Source: Syntrophomonadaceae bacterium (GTDB lineage: Bacteria; Bacillota_D; Dethiobacteria; DTU022; PWGO01). From it: DNA of 5,822 bases. Shown here in pieces: positions 1-5,514 of the stretch. The stretch spans positions 1-5,822 of the forward strand of contig PWGT01000133.1 in assembly GCA_003554535.1 (NCBI GenBank), read 5' to 3'. Both the position numbers and the translations under genes were made by a program. A model generated the notes under the pieces. The model saw only the letters and a program-made list of their open reading frames with translations, was not told where the DNA came from and ran no database searches. The first letter of the stretch is position 1, and each line of letters starts with the position of its first letter.

Positions 1-1359
1 AAGTTGAGGCGCAATCGAGAAGGGTTTACGATGGAAACCGAATTGGTTAGAAAGAGCGGGGAGTACTTTCCCGCTCGCTTCACCTTACAGCCACTTTTTG
101 ATAATGAAGGGAATCTGTCAGGAACTCTTGGAATTTCGATAGATATATCCGATTTGAAAGAAACGGAGAGAAAGCTTCGGGAAAGCGAAGAAAAGTTCAA
201 GATGCTGGCAGAGTTATCACCTCTGGCTATTTTGATGTATCAAAATGATTACTGGGTTTATGCGAACCCAGCCGCGGAACAAATTAGTGGATACTCTATT
301 GATGAACTATATAATATGCAATTTTGGGATTTTATTCATCCTGATTATAAAGAAGTGGTCAAAAGTTTAGGGAAAAAAAGACAGGAAGACATTGATGATC
401 AGACCCCTTATGAGTTCAAGATTATTACCAAGCAAGGTCTGGAAAAATGGATTTTTCTTTCTGGTTCTACCGTGCATTATCAAGGTGCCTCGGCAGGAAT
501 GATTAATTGTATGGATATTACCGAAAGTAAGCAGACTAAACATGAACTTCAACGAGCTTATGCCATGCTGGAAAATGAAATAGAAAAAGCATCACATATT
601 CACGAGAAGATCCTGCCGCAAAATATACCTCAACCCCGGAACATATCAATTGCTGCCCATTTTCAACCGGCAGAGACAATAGGGGGCGATTTTTACCATG
701 TAATTCACCATGAGGGCAAACTTATCTTTTATTTATCGGATGTCTCGGGCCATGGGTTAGATGGGGCTATGGTCAGTGTTTTTATTAAAGAAGCGATAGA
801 TAGTTATATTCAACTAAAACCGGATAAAATTACTCCGGGTCGGATAATTGAGTATCTCAGCAAACAATATTATCGCGAAAATTATCCCGATGATCAATTG
901 ATTTGTATATTTGTAGGAGTTATTGATCTGGAGTACATGAATTTAAGCTATTCCAGCGTGGGCTTTCAAAACCACCCCCTTGTACATTGGGGATCTGGGG
1001 GAAGGGGAGAACTGGAAACTTCCGGGCTGTTTATCAGCAACATGGTTCCCTACGAACTTCTGAATTTTGAGGAAAGCTCGGTTTCTCTTGACGACGGCAC
1101 TACTATAATGTTCTCTACTGACGGTCTTACCGAGCAAAAAAGTGGCGAAGAGTTGTTTTACCAGTACGTAGAAGAAGTATTTTATCGCTACAGTCATTTC
1201 ACTCCGGAAATAATCGTCCAGGCCGTAAACCAAGAGTTTTGCCTTTTTAACAATCACTCTCTGGTGGGGGATGATGATATTACTTTTCTGGTTTTGCAGG
1301 TAGGAAATCAGTCCCATCAACACAAGAATTATTGTTTTGAAATACCCAGCGATCTATAG
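1..1359 (+). CDS. PAS-PAS-SpoIIE (PP2C-type) serine phosphatase, 5' partial
   Basis: This is a cytoplasmic sensory phosphatase of the RsbU/SpoIIE type, expected to dephosphorylate a STAS-domain anti-anti-sigma protein. The frame is open to the left edge, so the true start lies upstream; the TTG at position 4 has no special support. Numbering from that TTG, residues 1-50 are the C-terminal half of a PAS domain, ending in the usual D-I-[ST] (ISIDISDLKETE). Residues 60-172 are a complete PAS domain, ending MDITESK. Residues 173-205 form a linker helix with the RsbU-like EKILPQ. Residues 215-433 are the phosphatase. The expected metal-binding acidic residues are all present: D229 in GGDFY, D246 in DVSGHG, D373 in STDGLTE and D423-D425 in DDDIT. 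No membrane segment is visible in the part seen. The frame stops at TAG 1357-1359, but homology appears to continue past it into an ATPase domain. The phosphatase assignment is firm; the PAS ligand and partner protein are unknown. Confidence 0.92.
   Translation, partial: KLRRNREGFTMETELVRKSGEYFPARFTLQPLFDNEGNLSGTLGISIDISDLKETERKLRESEEKFKMLAELSPLAILMYQNDYWVYANPAAEQISGYSIDELYNMQFWDFIHPDYKEVVKSLGKKRQEDIDDQTPYEFKIITKQGLEKWIFLSGSTVHYQGASAGMINCMDITESKQTKHELQRAYAMLENEIEKASHIHEKILPQNIPQPRNISIAAHFQPAETIGGDFYHVIHHEGKLIFYLSDVSGHGLDGAMVSVFIKEAIDSYIQLKPDKITPGRIIEYLSKQYYRENYPDDQLICIFVGVIDLEYMNLSYSSVGFQNHPLVHWGSGGRGELETSGLFISNMVPYELLNFEESSVSLDDGTTIMFSTDGLTEQKSGEELFYQYVEEVFYRYSHFTPEIIVQAVNQEFCLFNNHSLVGDDDITFLVLQVGNQSHQHKNYCFEIPSDL
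1357..1359 (+). other. In-frame amber codon between SpoIIE and HATPase domains
   Basis: The TAG follows EIPSDL and precedes ELDPLYEKI with no frame shift. The codon phase is the same on both sides and the ATPase domain follows directly. TAG is one C-to-T change from CAG (Gln), which would fit this linker. It may be a nonsense mutation, a sequencing error or a read-through site. Sequence alone cannot decide among these. Confidence 0.8.
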
Positions 1360-1707
1360 GAACTAGACCCGCTTTATGAAAAAATCTCCGGTATTTTAAG
1401 TGAGTATGAGGAAAAAGAAAATTTCCTCACCTGCTTGCATGAGTTGGTAGCCAATGCCATGGAGCATGGCAACCAGTTCAATTCGGACAAAAAAGTTGCT
1501 ATTAACTTGACCTTAGCCCTCCAATTTATTGCTGCGGAAGTAGAAGATGAGGGAGAAGGGTTTAACTGGTGTGAAAAACTAAACAAACCTCTAAATATTG
1601 AAGGTTTTTCGGATAGAGGCCGCGGGATTCCCCTGACTAATTTGCTTGCACGGGATATTTTTTATAATCCTGAAGGCAATAAAGCTACGCTGGTGATTGA
1701 GCAATAA
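1360..1707 (+). CDS. RsbW-like HATPase_c domain, C-terminal part of the phosphatase gene separated by TAG
   Basis: This segment is in the same frame as the phosphatase and begins right after its TAG. It encodes a GHKL-type ATP-binding domain like the anti-sigma kinases RsbW and SpoIIAB (HATPase_c_2). The N-box is HELVANAMEHG (E at 1441, N at 1453), the G1 box is DEGEGF, and the G2 box is DRGRGIPL. The end, ATLVIEQ, is usual for the last strand. In the intact protein this domain would probably bind or phosphorylate a partner that the SpoIIE domain dephosphorylates. The only standard in-frame start is TTG at 1435. It has no Shine-Dalgarno sequence and lies inside the helix carrying the N-box, so independent translation would give a domain lacking its first helix. 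I therefore treat it as the 3' part of the upstream gene, either a broken gene or one read through. Stop is TAA. Confidence 0.72.
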   Translation, partial: ELDPLYEKISGILSEYEEKENFLTCLHELVANAMEHGNQFNSDKKVAINLTLALQFIAAEVEDEGEGFNWCEKLNKPLNIEGFSDRGRGIPLTNLLARDIFYNPEGNKATLVIEQ

Positions 1708-1764
1708 GGCGAATCTCTATAAATTTTTTTAGCTTCATGGAAAGTGTACCTTGTAAAAATTATA

Positions 1765-1795
1765 TCCGTAAGATAGGACAACCTGATTTTACGGA
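1765..1795 (+). other. Near-perfect hairpin in the chemoreceptor leader
   Basis: The outer arms TCCGTAA (1765-1771) and TTACGGA (1789-1795) pair. The pairing continues through GAT/ATT (one G-T wobble) and AGG/CCT to an ACAA tetraloop (1778-1781), with one bulged G at 1785. This is a 13-bp stem without a following T-run, so it is not a standard intrinsic terminator. It may be an mRNA leader structure or the 3' end of the upstream transcript. Confidence 0.5.
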
Positions 1796-1948
1796 CTTAC
1801 TATTATGTAGTAGAGCAGCAATATATTTTTATAAGTGTTTCAATACCAGTGTAATAAAAGTTTTTAAATTGCTGGTTTAAAGTTTCAAGGTATGAAAATT
1901 TTTTTCAAATATACTTTTTGATATCTACAGGCTTTTTAAAATAGATGC

Positions 1949-1973
1949 AAGCCGCGGCTTTGTAAAAGACGGC
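1949..1973 (+). other. GC-rich 12-bp palindrome and overlapping alternative hairpin
   Basis: AAGCCGCGGCTT (1949-1960) is a perfect 12-bp palindrome inside an AT-rich region. As RNA, an alternative fold pairs GCCG (1951-1954) with CGGC (1970-1973) and CTTT (1958-1961) with AAAG (1965-1968). It lies just before the orphan AGGAGG at 1983. It may be a protein-binding site or a leader structure; the function is unknown. Confidence 0.35.
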
Positions 1974-2072
1974 AACAAAAACAGGAGGATATTATAAAAT
2001 TGTAGAATGCTTTAGACAGTGTTTATGAAAAACGAGAAACATTATTTTTCTTAAATTAAGGAGGCTATTTTA

Positions 2073-3620
2073 ATGAAACATCTGAGTAACAGAGTACGCT
2101 TTTTATCCGGAATTAGGCCCAAATTAATCGCTATCTGTTTAATTCCCATCGCCCTCTTTTTAGGCTTGATCTTTTTTGCTGTTTTGCCGGCCATTGAAGA
2201 TGTGGGCGATGAGATCATGGAGTACAACGTAAGAGAAAAGTTGCAGGGAGATATCAATTCTGCAAATCTGTTTGCAGAAGATCATTTTGGTAGAATTCGT
2301 AAAGAAGATGGTGAATTAGTAGATCAACATGGGGATTCAATCTTAGCAGGTTGTGAAGGTAATCATGCTTTTGTAGAAGACATTGCTGAAAATCTAAATG
2401 TAGTATCAACTCTTTTTGTTCGTGATGGAAACGATTTCCGGCGGATAACTACTACTATAAAAGACGAAGATGATGAAAGAATTTTGGGAACCATGTTAGG
2501 CACCGATAGTGCTGCTTATGAGCCGGTAATGAATAGGGATTTATACATAGGTGAAGCGGATATCATGGACGAGCCTTATTATACCGCCTATGATCCCCTG
2601 ATTCAAAATGATGAAGTTATAGGAATTCTCTTTTTGGGGGTGCCCATTGAAGAAACCGAGAGAATTATTGCTGCCGGGGCATGGGATAACATGTTGAATG
2701 TTGCTTTGGGAGCTGGCGGCATCACCATATTGACGATAGTTATCATTTTTCTTATGAGTAATGGAATCATTAAACCTGTCCAGAAAGTTAATAGCGCTTT
2801 TAACCGAATGGCAGATGGCGACTTTACCATCCAAGTTGAAACAAACACCAATGATGAGGTAGGCCAAATGGCCAAAAACTTAAATATAACAGTTGCAAAT
2901 ATGAATAACAACCTTTCCCAAGTCCGCGATTCTTCCAGTGTAGTTTCCAATGCAAGTGAAGAGATTTCCTCAGGGAACCAGGATCTGGCTCAACGGACTG
3001 AAGAACAAGCGTCTTCCCTGCAGAACTCTACATCTCACGCAGAAGAAGCTAAAAATCTGACTTCGCAAACTATGGATACAGTAAAAAAAGGAGAAAAATT
3101 AACTAAAGATATGCTGGATGCCATGGATGGAATTACCCAAAGCAGCCAGGAAATCAAAGAAATAATATCTAAAGTTAACGATATCGCTTTTCAAACCAAC
3201 CTGCTGGCTCTTAATGCAGCTGTAGAAGCCGCTCGCGCAGGAGAACAGGGACGCGGTTTTGCCGTAGTAGCTTCCGAAGTGAGAAACCTGGCCGGACGTT
3301 CGGCAGATTCAGCTCAGGAAATAGAGAAGCTTATCAATAGCACGGTAGATCGTATTGAAAACGGCAATTCCTTAATGAGCGATACTAAAGAGGTTTTTGA
3401 TAACATTGTCAGTAACACGGAAAAAACCACCAATGTAGTAAGTGAAATAACTACTATTTTAGATGACCTAAACGAAGTCACCCAACAGAACGCTTCCCTA
3501 GTTGAAGAAATCGCCAGCTCAAGTGAGGCCATGAACAGCGAAGCCATGGAGTTGGACAAGGTGGTTAACACCTTTAAACTTAGCGATCATGGGAATACAA
3601 ATTTAAAGAAACTGACTTAG
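2073..3620 (+). CDS. Methyl-accepting chemotaxis protein with Cache sensor domain
   Basis: This is a 515-residue membrane chemoreceptor that would signal through CheW and CheA. The start ATG has AAGGAGG (2058-2064) eight bases upstream. Residues 17-40 form the first membrane segment. Residues 41-205 form an extracellular Cache_3/Cache_2-type sensor, recognised by [28 protein letters not shown] and the GILFLGVP end strand. Residues 207-229 form the second membrane segment and about 230-284 the HAMP domain (IIKPV, DEVGQM). The rest is the signalling coiled coil. Its hairpin tip, residues 367-402, has the near-invariant core [20 protein letters not shown] followed by [10 protein letters not shown]. 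Methylation-region motifs are present on both arms ([20 protein letters not shown]). There is no NWETF-like CheR/CheB tether; the protein ends NTNLKKLT. Both coiled-coil arms are two heptads shorter than in E. coli Tsr. The ligand is not predictable. Stop is TAG. Confidence 0.96.
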   Translation: MKHLSNRVRFLSGIRPKLIAICLIPIALFLGLIFFAVLPAIEDVGDEIMEYNVREKLQGDINSANLFAEDHFGRIRKEDGELVDQHGDSILAGCEGNHAFVEDIAENLNVVSTLFVRDGNDFRRITTTIKDEDDERILGTMLGTDSAAYEPVMNRDLYIGEADIMDEPYYTAYDPLIQNDEVIGILFLGVPIEETERIIAAGAWDNMLNVALGAGGITILTIVIIFLMSNGIIKPVQKVNSAFNRMADGDFTIQVETNTNDEVGQMAKNLNITVANMNNNLSQVRDSSSVVSNASEEISSGNQDLAQRTEEQASSLQNSTSHAEEAKNLTSQTMDTVKKGEKLTKDMLDAMDGITQSSQEIKEIISKVNDIAFQTNLLALNAAVEAARAGEQGRGFAVVASEVRNLAGRSADSAQEIEKLINSTVDRIENGNSLMSDTKEVFDNIVSNTEKTTNVVSEITTILDDLNEVTQQNASLVEEIASSSEAMNSEAMELDKVVNTFKLSDHGNTNLKKLT

Positions 3621-3630
3621 GTAAGTCTTA

Positions 3631-3654
3631 TGACAAGGGACGGTTTCTTTGTCA
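3631..3654. repeat. REP-like hairpin (TGACAA...TTGTCA) after the chemoreceptor gene
   Basis: TGACAA (3631-3636) pairs with TTGTCA (3649-3654). The inner bases GGGA and TTCT extend the stem through wobble pairs to a CGGT loop. The core GGGACGGTTTCTTTGTC resembles, from memory, palindromic repeats scattered in Clostridia and other genomes that are linked to REP-associated (Y1/IS200-like) transposases. No transposase lies in this window. The hairpin starts ten bases after the chemoreceptor stop and could double as a transcript 3' end, but no T-run follows it. Confidence 0.45.
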
Positions 3655-3738
3655 CGCAAATTGGACAGATAGCTTCCATGCTCGCAATTGGTAGCAATGC
3701 TGCCCAGGTTTTAGATGTTTAGCACGGTTCTAATTACC

Positions 3739-3775
3739 GATCTCAACTCTCAACGGAGAGTTGAGAGTTGAGATC
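3739..3775. repeat. Perfect 16-bp inverted repeat made of tandem heptamers
   Basis: The arm GATCTCAACTCTCAAC (3739-3754) is exactly complementary to GTTGAGAGTTGAGATC (3760-3775), with a five-base loop, GGAGA. Each arm holds about two copies of a heptamer (CTCAACT / GAGTTGA). It lies between the chemoreceptor and a convergent toxin-like gene. Neither strand has a T-run next to it, so it is not a standard terminator, although such a strong hairpin could still separate convergent transcripts. It may be a dispersed repeat. Confidence 0.7.
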
Positions 3776-3818
3776 TACTTTAATATAGGAGAAGTTATAA
3801 GATAATTAAAATACTTTA

Positions 3819-4103
3819 CTAATCTCTTTCTACCCAGTAATTAGGCTTTCTATGTTGATGTGCTACTGCAATAATAAAAATATGATCACTCTCTATAGAG
3901 TATATTAGTTTATAAGGAAACTTATGGAGGGGGCATTTTCGTATTTTTTCCTTCTCAGTTGCCCACGCTGGAGGGTATTCAGCAATTCTTAATAATGCCT
4001 TTTTCACTTCATTCTTAAATCTCCTACCGAGTCCTGGCTCTTCTATCCATAAACCATCAATATTCTCATCTGGCTCATCAAGACTTTTTAGCAAACCTTC
4101 CAC
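3819..4103 (-). CDS. Fused antitoxin fragment and N-truncated ParE/RelE-family toxin (probable toxin-antitoxin relic)
   Basis: This is a 94-residue frame starting at GTG (4103-4101). AGAGAGG lies nine bases upstream, but that motif is also part of older coding sequence. Residues 22-94 match the C-terminal three quarters of a ParE toxin: EPGLGRRF, LLRIAEYPPAW, IRKC, FPYKLIYSIE, HIFIIAVAHQHRKPNYW. The usual first strand and first helix of ParE are missing. Residues 2-21 (EGLLKSLDEPDENIDGLWIE) instead look like the middle of the antitoxin that normally precedes this toxin, the addiction-module component family (Unstab_antitox, TIGR02574). The frame stays open upstream to 4139, encoding IKLKPEERFIL, the expected preceding antitoxin motif, but has no standard start there. 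An internal deletion therefore appears to have joined the two genes. It is probably inactive as a toxin. Stop is TAG; transcription converges on the chemoreceptor. Confidence 0.72.
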   Translation of the reverse strand: MEGLLKSLDEPDENIDGLWIEEPGLGRRFKNEVKKALLRIAEYPPAWATEKEKIRKCPLHKFPYKLIYSIESDHIFIIAVAHQHRKPNYWVERD

Positions 4104-4139
4104 AAGGATAAACCTCTCTTCTGGTTTGAGCTTAATCGT
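4104..4139 (-). pseudogene. Remnant of the antitoxin N-terminal region
   Basis: Read on the minus strand in the frame of the fused toxin gene, this stretch encodes IKLKPEERFIL, followed directly by VEGLLKSLDEPD. It resembles the [KR]LxPEER(L)xLxExLLxSLDEP pattern of Unstab_antitox antitoxins. Further upstream the frame runs to a TGA at 4208-4206 with no ATG, GTG or TTG and no antitoxin-like sequence. The original start therefore appears lost or replaced. Confidence 0.55.
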
Positions 4140-4163
4140 ACCAGGCTTAAGCGTAGAGAATGA

Positions 4164-4192
4164 GTGACAATCATGGTCTAATATCGTAAATA
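4164..4192 (+). promoter_or_regulatory. Possible sigma-A promoter for the hydratase gene
   Basis: GTGACA (4164-4169, five of six to TTGACA) is followed after 17 bp by TAAATA (4187-4192, three of six to TATAAT). It would give a leader of about 115 bases carrying the mini-frames. It lies just upstream of the antitoxin remnant on the opposite strand. The -10 is poor, so the call is tentative. Confidence 0.25.
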
Positions 4193-4239
4193 TTTCCTGG
4201 ATTCCTCATCCAAAATGCTCAAAAAAAGGAGTTTTTTAT

Positions 4240-4284
4240 ATGAGGTGGAATCTTTTTATATATAAAGGAGATCTCAATGCGTAA
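4240..4284 (+). CDS. Possible 14-residue leader peptide upstream of the hydratase
   Basis: ATG at 4240 has AAGGAG (4226-4231) eight bases upstream and opens MRWNLFIYKGDLNA, ending in TAA. A second ATG (4277, MRK then TAA) has its own AAAGGAG (4264-4270) and overlaps the end of this frame. A third ATG (4294, MKEKVISNEL) overlaps the start of the hydratase. The peptide resembles nothing I recognise. The ribosome sites look real; whether the peptides matter is unknown. Remnant gene starts are an alternative. Confidence 0.25.
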   Translation: MRWNLFIYKGDLNA

Positions 4285-4315
4285 ATAAAAAAAATGAAAG
4301 AGAAGGTGATTAGTA

Positions 4316-5095
4316 ATGAGTTATGAAACAATTATTGTAGAAAAGGCAGATTATATTGCAAAGATTACCCTAAACCGCCCTCAACGATTCAATGCCATCA
4401 ATGCAACATTAGGAGTTGAAATGATGGAAGCGCTGAAGGAGATTGCTGATGATGATGAGATCAGGGTGGTGGTATTGACGGGAAATCCGCGCATAAAAGA
4501 AAAGGATGGTAAAGAAGAGGTCAAATATTGTTTTTCCGCTGGTTGGGATCTCTCGGAGACCTCGCCGGTAGAACCATTTGTCGAAATGCTGGCAGATTAC
4601 GAGAAACCGGTTATTGCTATGGTTAACGGGGTTGCTTTGGGTGGGGGTTGCGAAACAACGCTTGCATGTGATTTCATCTATGTTTCGGAAAACTCTGAAC
4701 TGGGCCTGCCCGAAATTAACCGCGGGATTCTTCCCGGGTGGGGCGGTACTCAGCGCCTACCACGACGGATCGGACTTGCAAAGGCCAAGAAAATGATGCT
4801 GACCGGTGAGACTGTTAGCGGTGTTGAGGCAAAAGAATTTGGTCTTGTAGATGAAGTATGTCCAATGGATAAACTTGAAGAAACGGTAATGAATTTTGCC
4901 GGTAAATTGGCTTCTAAGGCTCCCCTTGGTTTAAAGAGAATTAAAGAAGCTATCAACAAAGGTATCGACACGGATATCGGGAGCGGTCTGAAAATCGAGC
5001 AGGAAGCTTTGGGATTCTTGATACAGACCGAAGATTTTCAGGAAGGTATTGCCGCTTTTATGGAGAAAAGGGAGCCCCAGTGGAAAGGTCGTTAG
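4316..5095 (+). CDS. Enoyl-CoA hydratase/isomerase (crotonase) family protein
   Basis: This 259-residue soluble protein has the normal crotonase length. It is expected to hydrate trans-2-enoyl-CoA to 3-hydroxyacyl-CoA in beta-oxidation or butyrate-type metabolism. The start ATG has AGAAGGTG (4301-4308) seven bases upstream. The oxyanion-hole residues are A75 in FSAGWDL and G110 in ALGGGCE. Both catalytic glutamates of rat mitochondrial hydratase (E144 and E164) have counterparts at E113 (GGGCE) and E133 (GLPE), with the same 20-residue spacing. The signature GWGGTQRLPRRIG follows at 141-153. The C-terminal helices (APLGLKRIKEAIN; FLIQTEDFQEGIAAFMEKREP) are complete. A charged insert, about residues 57-71 (PRIKEKDGKEEVKYC), sits before the oxyanion loop and is absent from the rat enzyme. 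Substrate chain length is not predictable, and family members also include isomerases and ring-hydrolysing enzymes. Its transcript probably ends at the terminator at 5292. Stop is TAG. Confidence 0.93.
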   Translation: MSYETIIVEKADYIAKITLNRPQRFNAINATLGVEMMEALKEIADDDEIRVVVLTGNPRIKEKDGKEEVKYCFSAGWDLSETSPVEPFVEMLADYEKPVIAMVNGVALGGGCETTLACDFIYVSENSELGLPEINRGILPGWGGTQRLPRRIGLAKAKKMMLTGETVSGVEAKEFGLVDEVCPMDKLEETVMNFAGKLASKAPLGLKRIKEAINKGIDTDIGSGLKIEQEALGFLIQTEDFQEGIAAFMEKREPQWKGR

Positions 5096-5153
5096 AGGGA
5101 AATGCATTTTTCTCCTAAAGCAACGGAATCCTGTATTTGTGAAAAGTAGCGTT

Positions 5154-5247
5154 GTCACAAGGACAATTCGGGCATACTCGAAGCTCCGGCGGAGGGCCGG
5201 GGTCGCTTTTCAGGCCGAAGGAATAAGATAGAGCCGTCCACAGTGAC
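5154..5247 (+). ncRNA. Candidate structured RNA element (unassigned) or small palindromic element
   Basis: This GC-rich island sits in AT-rich DNA between the hydratase and its terminator. It shows nested pairing. GTCAC (5154-5158) pairs with GTGAC (5243-5247), and GGAC (5161-5164) with GTCC (5236-5239), leaving an AA/ACA internal loop. TTCGG (5167-5171) pairs with CCGAA (5215-5219). A terminal hairpin joins CTCCGGC (5184-5190) to GCCGGGG (5196-5202) over a GGAGG loop, extended by GAAG with CTTT across a bulge. A purine-rich strand (5220-5233) stays unpaired. I cannot match it to a known riboswitch or RNA family. The near-terminal arms also resemble the inverted repeats of a miniature transposable element. 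The strand is assumed from the neighbouring genes. Confidence 0.4.
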
Positions 5248-5291
5248 TTGCGGTACAAGTTTATCTTACTTAGTTAATTAACTCTAAACAG

Positions 5292-5324
5292 AAAGCGGTG
5301 AAAAGTTTTTTTACCGCTTTTTTT
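5292..5324 (+). terminator. Strong intrinsic terminator after the hydratase
   Basis: AAAGCGGT (5292-5299) pairs exactly with ACCGCTTT (5313-5320). The stem continues inward through GAAAA with TTTTT (one G-T wobble) to a short loop, giving about 13 bp, and is followed by a T-run to 5324. It is oriented to end + strand transcription of the hydratase and the structured segment before it. Confidence 0.9.
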
Positions 5325-5485
5325 AATTCTATAAAAAATATTTACCACCGTTCTATAGATTAACGATATTATTCTATAATTCAATAGATTCAAATTAAGA
5401 TCTTTTTAGCAGGTTGAAATATTTAGAGCAGCCGGCTCTCTGTAAGAATAAAATATGAAAAATTTGATAAATTTAAAAAACTCAC
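5325..5485. other. AT-rich spacer
   Basis: No gene is visible. The stretch holds three TTCTATA-containing motifs (about 5327, 5352 and 5373; the second carries the 8-bp palindrome TCTATAGA). It also holds a small hairpin, AGAGC (5425-5429) with GCTCT (5435-5439). None has a recognisable role. Confidence 0.5.
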
Positions 5486-5514
5486 TTGACATCCAAATTC
5501 GCCTATGCTAACCT
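5486..5514 (+). promoter_or_regulatory. Sigma-A promoter of the TetR-family gene
   Basis: A perfect -35, TTGACA (5486-5491), is followed after exactly 17 bp by TAACCT (5509-5514), a poor -10 matching three of six. The -10 lies in the first of four 16-bp repeats, so a protein bound to the repeats would block polymerase. The weak -10 keeps confidence moderate. Confidence 0.45.

Larger units (their letters stand above)
1708..2072 (+). other. AT-rich intergenic region and leader of the chemoreceptor gene
   Basis: No protein-coding gene is supported here. It holds a long hairpin (1765-1795), a GC-rich palindrome in an AT-rich setting (1949-1960), and an orphan AGGAGG (1983-1988). The chemoreceptor's own AAGGAGG lies at 2058-2064. 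No clear intrinsic terminator follows the HATPase stop; the T-run at about 1724-1730 has no stem in front of it. No convincing sigma-A, sigma-D or sigma-54 promoter was found by eye. The best sigma-A guess, TTGCTG at 1869 with TATGAA at 1891, is weak. I see no match to a riboswitch class I can recall. Confidence 0.6.

Noticed and set aside
943..1323. 126-codon minus-strand frame inside the phosphatase gene
   Set aside because: It is a shadow of a well-supported coding region, with no recognisable domain and no start context.
2013..2045. TAGACA (2013) with CATTAT (2040) as a chemoreceptor promoter
   Set aside because: The spacer is 21 bp and the transcript would start too close to the ribosome site at 2058.
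3621..3722. 33-codon extension of the chemoreceptor past its TAG, considered as more amber read-through
   Set aside because: The extension translates a REP-like repeat, not a receptor domain. The receptor is already complete, so TAG looks like a true stop.
5152..5180. TTGTCA (5152) with TACTCG (5175) as a promoter for an independent small RNA
   Set aside because: The 17-bp spacing is right, but the -10 matches only two of six bases and the hexamers are part of the paired arms.
5049..5231. 60-codon + strand frame overlapping the hydratase end and the structured segment
   Set aside because: It starts inside the hydratase gene in another frame, has no ribosome site, and its tail is a translation of the palindromic segment.
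5207..5240. TCAGGCCGAAGGAATAAG resembles the glycine-riboswitch TCAGGCAAAAGGA core and the SRP RNA CAGGTCCGGAAGGAA loop
   Set aside because: The other conserved parts (GGAGAG and CCGAAGGGGCAA for glycine; a GGAA tetraloop stem for SRP) are absent. The local pairing is different, and no glycine-related gene follows.
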